The notes below the pieces were generated by a model, which saw only the letters and a program-made list of their open reading frames with translations, was not told the DNA's origin and ran no database searches. Below are positions 12,070 through 22,920 of a DNA stretch of 64,000 nt, one piece after another. Position 1 is the stretch's first letter; each line of letters begins with the position of its first letter. Source of the stretch: Flammula alnicola (lineage: Eukaryota > Basidiomycota > Agaricomycetes > Agaricales > Strophariaceae); the NCBI GenBank assembly GCA_015499995.1, contig JADNRV010000209.1, positions 1-64,000 of the forward strand, written 5' to 3'. Position numbers and translations under genes: made by a program.

Positions 12070-13554
12070 ATGCAACTCAATATACCGAACACTTCCTCTG
12101 CTCAACCTGCCAACCAGCCCCCCTCCGCCGTCCCGATGGCGGTCGATGGCGCCCCTACCCTTGCTCGCCCAGCAATTGCACCGTGCAAAGACCCCCAGAC
12201 CGACGGTACTCATTTTTGCCTACATTTTCAACTATCTCATGCTAATATATGCGTCATAGCCCTGAAAATTGTTGTCAGCGATGCGATGGACCTCGTGAAC
12301 CACCCAGGGGACCCCAACGTATCTGCTACATCCATTCCTCACCCGGCCGACCTTGTCGAGCCACCGGCTAGGGCTAACCCTACGTTTTTCGTTGTAACCG
12401 TGGGAGAGGTGGTGGGCATCTTCGACAATGTAGAGTGAGTTATTAGATCTTATCTCAGATCTCTTCGACAATATATTAATCTTTTTTTCATTAGCGCGAT
12501 CGGCTATAAACTTGGAGCCCAGCCAGAGTTCAATATATGTCAGTTTTCGAATTGGCACCAGGCGTTTGGGTTCTACCTCGCCCATCACAACAACAAGATG
12601 ATCCGAATCGTTCCTCCTATGCCACCCGCATCCCCAGGAACATCTGGCAATCCTGTGTACGTGGCATCCAACGCGCCCACTCCTGCCAAAGTTCCTGCTG
12701 GTGCATTCGGCAACCCCATATTTATTCTATCCAGCGCCACAACGCCAGCGTCTAAGGCTGCCTCACATAATGCCGCCGCCCCTGGAGCTGCTGCGCCTAT
12801 ACCTTTTTTGCTGCCTCCTCCTCCTAAGCCGATCAAATCTCCTGCGCCTTCAGCGGCCACACCTACCCCTGCACCCCGCATGGCTGAAGCTCCTTCACTG
12901 GCCAACCCCAAGAGCTCTACCTCAGCCGCTCGCTCTCCTCGCATTCTTGCTCCAGATTTGGAAACCGAGGATCCTCCCCAGCGACGCGTTAGGCAGGACG
13001 TCGTTGTCATTTCGGACTCGGACTCGGACGACTTGCCTCAGCCGCCATACCCTTCCTCGACGCCCGTTGGATCAGCCAAGGCAGCCAATACATTCCCTGC
13101 TACTCCGTTTCCACCTCGCCCAACCCTTCGTCCCTTTCCGGCGCCGTCTCCGATCTCCGGCTCTTCTCCTCTTCCCAGTTCCTCTTTTTTTTCCACCCCT
13201 GCCGCCACTTTCGGGCCTCCTTCCAACACCAAGAAGCGTTTCATCCCTCTGTTTGAGGACGATCCTCCCGCAGTTGGATCGAACGACGACCCGCTCAATA
13301 GCCCCGACGGCGGCAGTTTGTCGAAGAAAAAGAAGAAAGAGGCACCTGCAGCCCCCAGTGAGTCGTCGATGCGGCGCTTCGAGGCCATCCAGGCCTGCTT
13401 CTCGGCTCCCAGTGCAAGGCACGCCTCCAACAGCGTCGACGCGGCTCCTTCCTCTCTCAGTTCGACCAGGGCTCAGGCGACTAGCTCTGCTGCCACCCTC
13501 TCTTCTCCTTTTGCAACAACGACGGTAAAGATGCTTAGTGTGGGGTGTGTGTGA
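12070..13554 (+). CDS. RNase H1 N-terminal/viroplasmin-like domain protein with disordered tail
   Basis: Exons 12070-12205, 12260-12434 and 12495-13554 join in frame to about 456 residues. After a short N-terminus with NTSSAQPANQPPSAVP, residues ~85-150 read FFVVTVGEVVGIFDNV, then a G-Y/K segment and ICQFSNWHQAFGFYLAHH. This is the pattern of the small domain found at the N-terminus of eukaryotic RNase H1 (known for binding RNA/DNA hybrids): aromatic-x-V-x-x-G, then G-I/V-F, then a W-x-x-A-x-x-F/Y helix. That assignment is by pattern only. The rest is Pro/Ala/Ser-rich and presumably disordered, with an acidic VVISDSDSDDLPQPP (a SUMO-interaction-like stretch) and a lysine cluster KKKKKKEAPAAP. 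There is no RNase H catalytic domain. It is a passenger of the KDZ element. A splice-donor-like GTAAAG near the end (about 13526) leaves the exact C-terminus open. Confidence 0.62.
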
Positions 13555-15839
13555 ACTACTAGATAATCAAGTAGTCGCTTTCAATAGACTTTGTAATGTC
13601 TATTAGAGAGATACTATCAAATCCGACTTGCTTCACTTTTAAATAACTACTTTACTACACTCAAACACCCAAATCAATGTTTAGTTGACTTAGTTCGTCC
13701 AAGGGGAGGATAATAGTTTTATAATATCGATACCTGATAGTAGGTGTGCGATAAAAGAAGGTGTTTAACTATACAACGGCTCAGGCAAGGCCTTAGGCGC
13801 GTTTATAGCCAATGGGTCGTTTTAAGTCCAATAGACTTGTGTAAATTCTGGTCTGGTACTCGGAAACTAGTGCTCTATGCACAAACTGCTAACTGATCTC
13901 GCTTTGTCTTGTTCTCCAATTGAGAAGATGGCTCTATGCCCTTTAACTTGTCTTTACTTGTCTCAAAAACTATACTTGTGGAAAGAGGCGCGCAGATGTC
14001 TGATCCGCCGACACTACAGTCCCTTAACAATGGCCAGAGGCGCGTAGACGCTTTCGTCCACCGACACTACAGTCCAGGTCCCCAGATGTCCTTTGACAAA
14101 GGGTAGGTTTTGAACAAGTCACTTAGACAGGTTCCTTGGCTTATAACTCTCTTTACTTGTCTTGGCGAATCACTTAGACACACGTTCTCGTCTTAACAGT
14201 TCGTTTATATCGTTACTTGGTTTCTTTTTATATTATGGGACTCTCGCTTTGAAGCTACTTGGTACTTAGAGGTGAAACACTTAAGATATAATTCTTAAGC
14301 GCTTGTATCTCGTGGGTGGTAAATTGCTTGTGTTCTACGGTGTTACAGGGCTGCTTATATACTACTGAGACGATATATTATTACATAGACGCAATGACGA
14401 GAATATAGAGATTTCATGGGCATTTGTGCGCGAGCGGCGGCCTTGTGGAGTACAGTTTCCGTGCTCATCCGCTCAATCATGCCTTTTTGGTTGGATCGGG
14501 AGCTCAGATCGTCGTCGGTTCGGCTAACTTAAGCGCCTAAGACTTACTCCTCCTCGACCGCGTGGTATACAGGCTCGTGACCTTTCGTTTTCATTGGTAT
14601 CTTGTCCTGTCATTGGCTATAGACTGACCGGAGCATAGACGCGCTTACATTTCATCGGAGACGCTCGGGCAATCCACGCACGTTCTGTCCGAGATAATGC
14701 TCGTGATTAGGGTTGTAACCCTTCGTCCTCTGTACCCGGTATCTTGGTACCCTCGGCGTGCATCTGGGATCTCGCTGTGTCGAGTTATGCACCCCGGAAA
14801 TCTTCCTGTACCAAGTTATTACCCGATATGGTATGTGTTCCCAATTTGGTATCCCTTTGATCCGAGCTTTGATCGGTGTTGCTACAGGCGCGTCTATGGG
14901 CGTCTGCTTTACCCCGCTGCTCCACTGTCCTCGGTGCCTTCGGCAATGTCACGCGACCTGTCCTGTAGTGTGCCTAGATGTCCGTTCTTTTAATCTAGAG
15001 ATCCGCGCCCTCGCTGTATAGGCCGGATGGTTAAGATATTACTGAAAGGCGCCTATTTCCGTACACTTCATTAGATGTATTGACTAGTATCTCAATAGTT
15101 ACTAATGATAATGTCTTTATTAAACCGCGCATTCCTCGTTATCTTGCATAGTTTCCTCTAGTCCTTAGTAGTCTTGTCATTGTAATGTCCGGACTTGTAA
15201 CATTTAGACTACATTATAAGCTTTACTAAGTGCTAAAAATAGCTCAGGTAAGAAGAATGGTAGTCCGTTCACAGCTAGCCGCTCGCGGTCTCTTCAACGG
15301 CGGCCGCCTTTAACGACGATGACAGCGACTATGGCTTATCTGATATCGACCCAGACGTTCTAGAGGAGGTGGGCTTCCTTCTGGATAATCTGAGTAGCCA
15401 GGCTCCCCCATCCCCGAAGTGAGTAGCTTAGATTGTTAGATCAAAATTGTCATCGCCACAGGGAAGCTACGTTCTGATATACCCATGCACCTGGCGTCGT
15501 CCACCCATGCCATTCCCTCTATGCCAATCTCCATCATATGCCTTATGCCATGTATGCCCCCCTATGCCGTACTGTCTACCCCTTGTTATGGACCAGTCTG
15601 ATACCTCCGCTGTGCTTAGTGATAGTTATCAATATATTTTTTGCTGCGTCATCAAAGGGTTTCTCTTTGTGAGGTCAACAAACTATTTGCCGTGGCATTT
15701 CAGGGCTCTAATTAAATTATTTAATCTTAGAATGGGTAGATACAGGGAAAACCTTGTAGGGTGAATAGTTTTGAAGTGAATTCTAGCTAACCGAAGATGT
15801 AGCTAGGCTACCAGGCATGAACAAATGCAAGATCTGTTC
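13555..15839. other. No supported gene; internal non-coding part of KDZ element
   Basis: About 2.3 kb with scattered short open frames in all phases and no convincing exon chain. Two neighbouring segments share CCGACACTACAGTCC (about 14008-14022 and 14059-14073) next to GAGGCGCG words. This hints at an old repeat, perhaps a retrotransposon end, but I find no TG..CA termini or reverse-transcriptase text. A short acidic plus-strand frame (about 15310-15420, DDDSDYGLSDIDPDVLEE) could be an orphan exon. Confidence 0.4.
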
Positions 15840-16340
15840 CTATGCCCCATCCGTGTCCAATTCAGCCGACCAAAGCGCCCGGTACTCCTCTTCATCACGG
15901 CGTCTTTGTTTCTCATGTTTGACACGGAGCCTAAGTCAAAATCTCCGTTAGTAGTTAGTAATTGTCGAATAGATATCAACACAAACCGGTACTGCCAAGC
16001 ATCCGTCTTAAGCTTGAGGCGGTTTGCCTCGCGGTATCGAGCTTGTGCTAGTCGATGAGACTCCCTTCGTCGGGCAATGTCCTCGTCAGACTGCATCTTC
16101 AAGCTCTGCTTCGTTCTTCCACGATGTCTGTAAGTCGAAATTATGCTTGCTTTAATGAAGTGCACATACCTTTCAGCACGAAGTCGAGCTTGGTGGCGCT
16201 CGCGGTCGAGATGTCTGTAGCATTAGATATTAGCAATGTCCGTAGAAGCTTAGTTGGGAAACTTACAGTCGATAATACTCTCGTTTACGCATGCGGACCA
16301 TTTCGCGATCACTGTTCGCGTCTTGAGTCATCGACGGCAT
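15840..16340 (-). CDS. Short basic protein, four exons
   Basis: Starting at ATG 16340, four short exons join in frame with good splice sites and end at TAG 15840-15842, giving roughly 115-120 residues. The product is very rich in R, K, E and H. It contains an arginine-rich helix, REYYRLHLDRERHQARLRAE, the block RRRESHRLAQARYREANRLK, and the ending WSAELDTDGA. Similar short R/K/E-rich helical proteins with an AQxRYRxxNR-type block are, from general familiarity, frequent in Agaricomycetes, but I know of no assigned function. It could bind nucleic acid; this is inference from charge only. The last intron (about 15922-15985) is needed to reach the acidic C-terminus. Without it the frame runs on into unrelated sequence. 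It lies within the KDZ element, downstream of the TET/JBP gene on the same strand. Confidence 0.55.
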
Positions 16341-16925
16341 GAATGCCCCTCAGAAAATGGAGAGGTGGTGTGGCCAGTGGTGGTGGATGGAAAGCAACGA
16401 GTTCAACTTCCCTTATTTAGCAACGCTACGCCGACGTTACATCCATATATGTCGAAAAAGGAAATCCCGAAATCACCACTCTTCCTATGTCGACCTTCAG
16501 TCAGACGTTAAATAGTGTATGTATTTGACATTTTAGACACGGAGACGAGTTCTCCTACCCAATGGCTACATATTTTATCGAAACAGATTTTTAAGAATCA
16601 GCATCGATAAATTTCTTCAATTGGACTTCAAGAGCTTCGGTCAATAAGTACAGTTTCTTCTCAGTCTCATTCCGTAGTAGGCCTCCAGCGGTGCCCATGG
16701 TTCCAATGTCAGTAGATGTGTAGCTACGGTGCATATAAACATTTCTATGTACACTAGTAAGGTGTATCTCTTATATTGTTTGAGATATTCGGGTCTGACA
16801 AGCCATGGTTGTCCCGAAATCACCACGAGGTCATCAATCTAACCAACATCTTACTCATATGGCCACAGAGGTTCGCAAAAAGGTACACTTTTTTTCTCAA
16901 ATCAATATCTACAGCATGTGAAAAA
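16341..16925. other. Intergenic region with two copies of CCCGAAATCACCAC
   Basis: No gene is seen. The 14-mer CCCGAAATCACCAC occurs at 16466-16479 and 16813-16826 in the same orientation. The same 14-mer forms both termini of a 386-bp MITE-like unit at 38031-38416. Confidence 0.5.
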
Positions 16926-18530
16926 CTAGCTAGCCTCGGGCACATTTTTCTTCAACTTGGGAAAGAGAGAAAGTCCGAATTGCCATCGAGCTTGGTTCTG
17001 CGCCTCCACATTAGCGAGCTCCTCTGGCGATAAAGAGGCATAGTAGTCGTCGGCCTTCATGTGATGGTTGTCCACCCAACGAAAAAGTCCACCGGCGCTG
17101 TATTGGGCAAACGAGTAGCGAGTCTCCTCCTTCGAGATGGCGACGTTGGAGTGCCAAATGACTGCCGATGGAAATAGAATGGTCGAGCCAGGGGGAAACT
17201 CGATTACGAGGTGGCAGTCCCAAAGAATCAGGTGTCCGCCCTTCGTCGGATCGTATGAGCCAAGGGCGGTCACGGAGCACCAACCAAATGGAAGATTCGC
17301 GAAGTCGACGTGCTTGAAGCATACCGTTCTGGGCCCGAAGTTGTACGTTGCGGCCGAAAAGACGCTGGATGGGAACGGTCGCTTGAGGGTCGGGTTCTTT
17401 TTGTGTAATTCCCCGAGCTTGTCGACGTAGTGGCCGTACAGATCTGGCACCCAGCTCGCCATGACCGCTGGGGTTGAAAAGAAGTTAGCCACATCTAAGG
17501 GAGTGAGGTGGGGCATAGGCTTACCGGACGAATGGCCAGCAATTCTCTTGAAGGCTTCCATTTCGTTCAACTCCTCTAGCACCTTCCCATTCTCTCCTGG
17601 GTTGCACAGATTGCCAGGCTGAGTTTGGCCACTCCCATGGGAGACGCCGGTCGCAAGGGCCACAAATGCACCACGGCGGTGAGTGCGCTTATTTTTCGGA
17701 ATCGAGCAGCGGCGGCGTCGCTCTTCTAGCGCTTGGGCTGCCTGACTGCTGAGCGAGGGCCAGTTTTCATCGTCGGGGTGCCCGGCGAGTATCGCGATGA
17801 GGCGTCGATTGCGGTTGCAAATGGGTATACGGATGCTATGTGAAGTTTGTTACACGTAGGCTCGAAGCTGCTGCAGAGGCAACTCACCGTCCATTCCATC
17901 TCACAAGCTTGAAGTTGTGCTTCGAGTGTTCGCCGACCAGCTCCTTCAGCAGATAAATCTTGCGGGGTCCAGAGCCGTGGTTTTTCCCTACGTAGCCAGT
18001 GCTGCTGACACTGGACTCCTCGATCTGTATGTCGCATTCGAGAGCCTCGGCGCCGTCGATGTACCGCTTCTTGACATTCTCTCGGACGTGATAATGTCCG
18101 TAGACGGCCGCCCGGGTCTTGTTCCTTTTCTTCTGGCGGAGCGCATGGCTGTTGGCCTTGCGGCGGGCCTTTCGATCCTGAGGCTTCGGCTTGGGCTTGG
18201 TGGAAGAGGAGCCGGCAGCCTCTGGGAGTTCTTCGTGGATGGCGCTGTGCAGGACGATTGGGGGAAGATGTGGTGATGGTGGGGGTGTGGATTCTGGGCT
18301 CGTCAAAGGAGAGAGACTGAACAAGTTGCGGGATTCATTCTGCTCGCGATCGATGCTGGCGTGGAGCAAAGCTTCAAAGTCGAATGCGGGGTTGGCTGCG
18401 GTCACGTGCGCACCATCCCATTTATCCGTAAGTGGCTGCATCAGCGCGTCTTATCAGCCAAATGTTCGTATGGGGAGTGATCAATACGTACCTGACGCGT
18501 TGAAAGATAGGGATGTCGTTCAGAGTCCAT
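16926..18530 (-). CDS. TET/JBP-like 2-oxoglutarate/Fe(II) dioxygenase
   Basis: Four exons (18530-18492, 18435-17888, 17835-17525, 17467-16926) join in phase to a 479-residue protein. Characterised TET/JBP enzymes oxidise 5-methylcytosine or thymine in DNA using 2-oxoglutarate and Fe(II); the substrate here is inferred. Residues ~100-160 are basic (KARRKANSHALRQKKRNKTR), consistent with nuclear targeting and DNA contact. The typical fungal leader follows (LIAILAGHPDDENWPSL, then RRGAFVALATGVSHGSGQTQ and PGNLC). The double-stranded beta-helix core holds the Fe ligands H352 and D354 (FKHVDFANLP) and H405 (VIWHSNVAI), and the 2-oxoglutarate arginine R416 (EETRYSFAQY). All key residues and the frame are intact, so an active enzyme is plausible. 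It diverges from the KDZ transposase across a 528-bp shared region inside the same transposon. Generic prolyl-hydroxylase-like oxygenases are the main alternative, but the SHGSGQTQPGNL block and the KDZ linkage argue for TET/JBP. Confidence 0.9.
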
Positions 18531-19058
18531 CAGGCAGCTACGAAACGTAATCAGTAAAGGTAAAAGTGTGAATGTTGGGCTACAGTAAGCCAAGTGAAGG
18601 ATAGGGGTGTGCTCTGAGAGCATGTTGTATGGCAGTGTATTCCCGGGCTCGAGTATTCCTGACCATCATGCTCTCTTGACGATTATCGCAGGCATGGAGG
18701 GAAGATGTATAGAATATAAACATGTTCTGAGAGCATGTTGTATGGCAGTGTATTCCCAGGCTCGAGTATTCCTGGCCATCGTGCTCTCTCGCATGCACAG
18801 CGGGGTGGGGGGGGGGGTTTGAAAAATAACCATGTTGAATACGATGTACCTCATTATCAGCCTACAAGCTCTGTTGCGTGGAATGTGGTGAAGTTGTTGC
18901 CCAGGAGCGACGTAGACGTTGTTTTGTCTGCAAAAGAGGGCCACTTTCCCACGAGTGGATGGCACACAGTCATCGTTGAATCTTTTCAAGTTCATCGTCA
19001 CCTGTTTTGCCGGGCCGCCCCGGACTGAACGCTGCTCCAGCACTGCTCCTTTATAGTC
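18531..19058. promoter_or_regulatory. Shared divergent promoter of TET/JBP and KDZ transposase genes
   Basis: This 528-bp region separates the two start codons. It contains a 64-bp direct repeat (18613-18676 and 18726-18789, only a few mismatches). Each unit starts with GAGAGCATG and ends with the inverted version CATGCTCTC or CGTGCTCTC, so each unit is itself palindrome-ended, with a CTCGAG centre. A G-run (GGGGTGGGGGGGGGGG, about 18802-18817) follows. Direct repeats of this size between divergent genes could be protein-binding or transposase-recognition sites; that role is inference. Confidence 0.55.
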
Positions 19059-22000
19059 ATGTCGAGCTCCAGGCCCGCAAAGCGTCAACGTACCACGGGT
19101 TACCATGACCCAGTTCCCTTGGCCGACGACTTCAGCACGGTTCATGCCCGTGAGGGTAAAGTCAAGAAGGTTGGAAAGGCCATTCGTATGGCCCCCATGG
19201 AACGAGTGCCTCAGCCGACCGAGGACTCTTGGGAGAAACTCACCGCATGGACGGCTCCAGATAGCACTGATTTTGCTCTCGATCCAAACGGAGATTTGTA
19301 TGAAGCAGCCTTGGAGGCAGATGTCATGGAGGACCTACCGACGGTCCAAAAAAAGAACAAGAGTATGATTTCGGTGCGTATTTCACTATATTTATTCATT
19401 TTGTAGTCTACTGTGCTGATTCTCCACCCTCAGCGGCGTCCACACGTAAGATGGAAGGACGTTCATCGGCAGACCTACCTGGATGAAATTATTCGCTGGT
19501 CCGGACGCGCAGATTTTCGTGCGGCGAAAGATTGTCCGGACTGTATGGCGCGCTCTGTGGAGGAGCCCGGCTCGCCAGCGTATCGCTGTGATGAATGCAT
19601 CCTGCCGGACCTGACGTGCAGCTCATGCTGTGTTCGAAGACACAGGTTACATCCGTTTCATCGAATCCGGGTATGTGCTATGGCTTTGGCCACTATTTCT
19701 CGTGTCTGATTGGTTTGGTAGAGGTGGACAGGATCTCATTTCGTCAAATGCTCTCTCAAATCTTTGGGACTGAAGGTTCAGCTCAACCACGGCAGTATGT
19801 TCTGTGAGAATCCCGAACCCTGCCATGCGAGCTTGCTGGTCCTCCATACAAATGGAATTCACGAAGTCGACATTCGGTACTGCGGCTGTGCTCGAGCCAT
19901 TCCGCAACACCTCCAGCTCCTTCGCCGGCGACTATATCCTGCGTCCCAGATCACCGCCAAGACTTGCGCCACTTTCGAACTCCTCGAGCATCATCACACC
20001 CTCGCTCTGACTACGAAAGGGTCAACCTACGACTTCTATCGGGCGTTGGAGAAATCGACGAACACCAGCGGCATTAGGGTTCCAAAATCGCGGTACCGAG
20101 CGCTCTTTCGAATGAGCGTCCAGTGGCGGCATCTGCAAATGCTGAAGCGGGCGGGGCGGGCAAACGACGCATCCAGTGTAGAGGGTACGCAGCCGGGGGA
20201 TTTGGCTCTCCTGTGTCCGTCGTGCCCGCGTCCTGGCATTAATTTGTTGGATGGGTGGCAGGATGCTCCTGAGGGTCTGAAGTGAGTTGAATGATTTTCG
20301 CTGGTGATGAGGCTGATGCTCACGATTTGGGAAGGTTCCTCTATATGGCGTTCATTTGCATGGACGCCAACTTTCGGCTGAAGAATCAACTGGTTTCAAA
20401 CTACTCGCAAGACCCAGGCTTGGGCATTGGCTGGGCGTACATGGTGCCACGTCTACCTTATGAGTCATACGTTCTGAGCAGGGCAGGCGATGAAGATGTG
20501 AGTCTCTCTCCTACCGCTTGGGCTTCTACCCTCCAACCAACAAACGTGGGCAGATAAGCACCTGTGTCGGCCTTCAAGCGCTAGCTAAAGCGAACACGAA
20601 ATTCTCCGTGGGCCTAAGGTATACCGGCCTCTCCTTAACGGTGTGCGGCCGTTCCGAGATGATACTCCCCTTGGGCGTAGGAAATCTGCACAAGGGTGAA
20701 AGGTATGCCGTTTGCTTTTTGAAGCTCGGTCTACAAAATCTAATCGCATTGACAGGTATGCAAACATGGACTACGTATTTGGCTCAAGTCTCCAGTTCTT
20801 CATGGTCGGTCTGATTCTTATTAGCTACGATATCTGCTGCCAATGGTTCATCAACCTCCACAAGCAGATGGAGGAGCATTGGCCCGAAGAGATCAAGCTG
20901 CGTCCCAATACCAAGCTGATCCCCGCGATTCCCAAACTTCATGAGCCGATGCATCAGCCGACTGGGCACCAGGTCTACTCACTCAACTACATCAAAGGCT
21001 GTGGCCATTCGGATTGCGAATGCCCCGAGCGCGTTTGGGGGCCTCACAACCCATTGGCGAATTCGACAAAAACTCAAGGGCCTGGGACTCGACACGACGT
21101 CTTCGACGATCACTTCAGCTTTTGGAACTGGCTGAAATACATCGGGCTGGGCCTTACTCTGCTTCGGAGGTACAAGGCGGCCGTGGCGCAGCGAAATCTA
21201 CACAAGGAGGCACATCGTGGACTTACCGAGTCGTTGGATCCGGAACTCGTGAAGTCGTGGGAGACAATATCCGTCGAATGGGAGCAGGACGAGTTCCCTA
21301 AGAAGAAGAAAAACCCGTATCACTTGGACAGCGCATGTAAGTTGTGGTTCACGCACTGCTCCTGTTGTTTTCTCAACCCAAGCGGCAGATTTATCGGAGC
21401 TGGAGGTCAAGAAGCAGCTCGCAGAGGAGGAGGAACGCCGACTAGCAGACGGTGGGATATCTCTGCATGCCACGTCGGCGGCATCTTTTGTTCAAATGGG
21501 CTTGGATTTGGAAGATACTCAGTAAGTAACTAAAGCCAGCTAATCGTCGGATAGTTTGGCTGACTATTTTCGATTTAGGCGTCGCCTGCAGCGCCTCTCG
21601 AAGGCTATGGCATCCAAATCGAGCGGTGCGATTGGGCAGGAGCGAAGCTTGACGGAGGAACGAAACACTCTCCGCGTACGCCTTTGAGCATGGGAGCAGC
21701 TCGTTCCTATCTACATGCCCGGTCTTCTTCAATACCAGATGGATCAAAGCGCCTGCGCTTCTTCTGCACAGGCTCTTCCAAAGTCAGAAAAACCTGAAGA
21801 TGCCGATATTTGGCTGCCGTCTCGACTACCTAGTGCAAATCGTGAGCGTATCTGTCGCCCTGGGGTGGCTGGGATGGAGGAAAGGCTGCGTGATGCGCAG
21901 TGCGCCGATTCGATCAACAAGGTCCGCTCCGTTCTCAAATTGAAGGCCCGAATGATTCACTTCAAGAACAAGAACGTCCGAGGCCAACGAGATGGCACAC

Positions 22001-22782
22001 AGTCCAGAGCTGTAATCGACCGAGTACACATGAAGGCCCGGAATGCTGCTGACAGATACCGAGCAGCTCGTCAAGCAAAGCTTGCTCTGGCCGGACCGGG
22101 AACCTGGGAGGAAGCTTTTCGAATCCTGGAGGATGCTGATATTCGGGGGTATCAGGATCCAAATCGGTTGCGTCCTAGGGTCGGGCGCCGGGGGGTTTTG
22201 GAGGATGACCAGGTGGAGGGGCAGAGTCAGCATTCATTGACTGCGGCACCAGAGGACCCGGAGTTTTTGTTCAATGAGATTCGAACGCGACGCGATGGCA
22301 CTGGTGAAACACGCCGGACTCTCTCCTGGATATGGCTGACAACGCCTTCTTCTGGAGCCGACGACGACAAGGACGACATCCTACGGGTGGAGTGGGCCAA
22401 AAGCAGAGCCAGAGCTACCAGAGCATCTGAGGAGGTCATGCTTCTCAAGGAGGAGATGCGGCGTGTCCTCGCGTTCCTCGAGTGGAGGTCCAATTGGTGG
22501 AAAACACGAGAGGAACCGAGGGAGGGCTTGAACAAGGAACTGGCGGAGGGCGTTCGCGCTTTCGCCGTTGCCCAATCCAACCTTCAAGATGATCTTGCTG
22601 CCCACTTCCGTGGGCTGTGGAAAGCGCCACTTACTGAGGAGCCAGATGATTCAAGCCCAGATGCAGCCGACGCGGATGAGGACATCGACGATGAGTATGA
22701 CAGAGACGAAGACGAGGAGGTTGAGGATTATGACGAGCCTATGTCAGATGATGAGGTTCTCGAGGATCCGTCGACGCGGTAA
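19059..22782 (+). CDS. KDZ transposase with CxC2-type cysteine cluster (one in-frame TGA)
   Basis: Eight exons (19059-19373, 19434-19670, 19722-20281, 20335-20497, 20554-20702, 20756-21336, about 21389-21521, 21579-22782) stay in phase and would encode about 1,113 residues. The N-terminal part has the cysteine cluster typical of KDZ proteins (CPDC, CDECILPDLTCSSCC with a following HPFHR). The catalytic core shows the RNase H-like acidic residues in FICMDANFRLKN, LISYDICCQWF and CECPERVWGPHN. The C-terminal third is helical and ends in a long acidic tail. The protein excises and inserts the element in which it lies. TGA at 21685-21687 interrupts the frame at about codon 749, between VRL and AWEQLVPIYMP; the frame on both sides is clearly one protein. 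The catalytic core lies before the stop, so a truncated but partly functional product is possible. It is divergent from the TET/JBP gene. Confidence 0.9.
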
Positions 22783-22920
22783 GGATGGACTTCTTCAGTG
22801 GTGGGTAGTTTGGGCCGGTGATCACTTAATAGCAGGAAGGTAGCTTCGATATATTTCATATATGTTCCATTTGTTGTATTTCTTTCTACATTATAGCTAT
22901 TCTATGCATGGGTAAAAGCT

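Noticed and set aside
13555..15240. Possible solo LTR or retrotransposon remnant
   Set aside because: I could not find TG..CA ends, a target duplication, a primer-binding site or polymerase text. It is kept only as an unassigned region.
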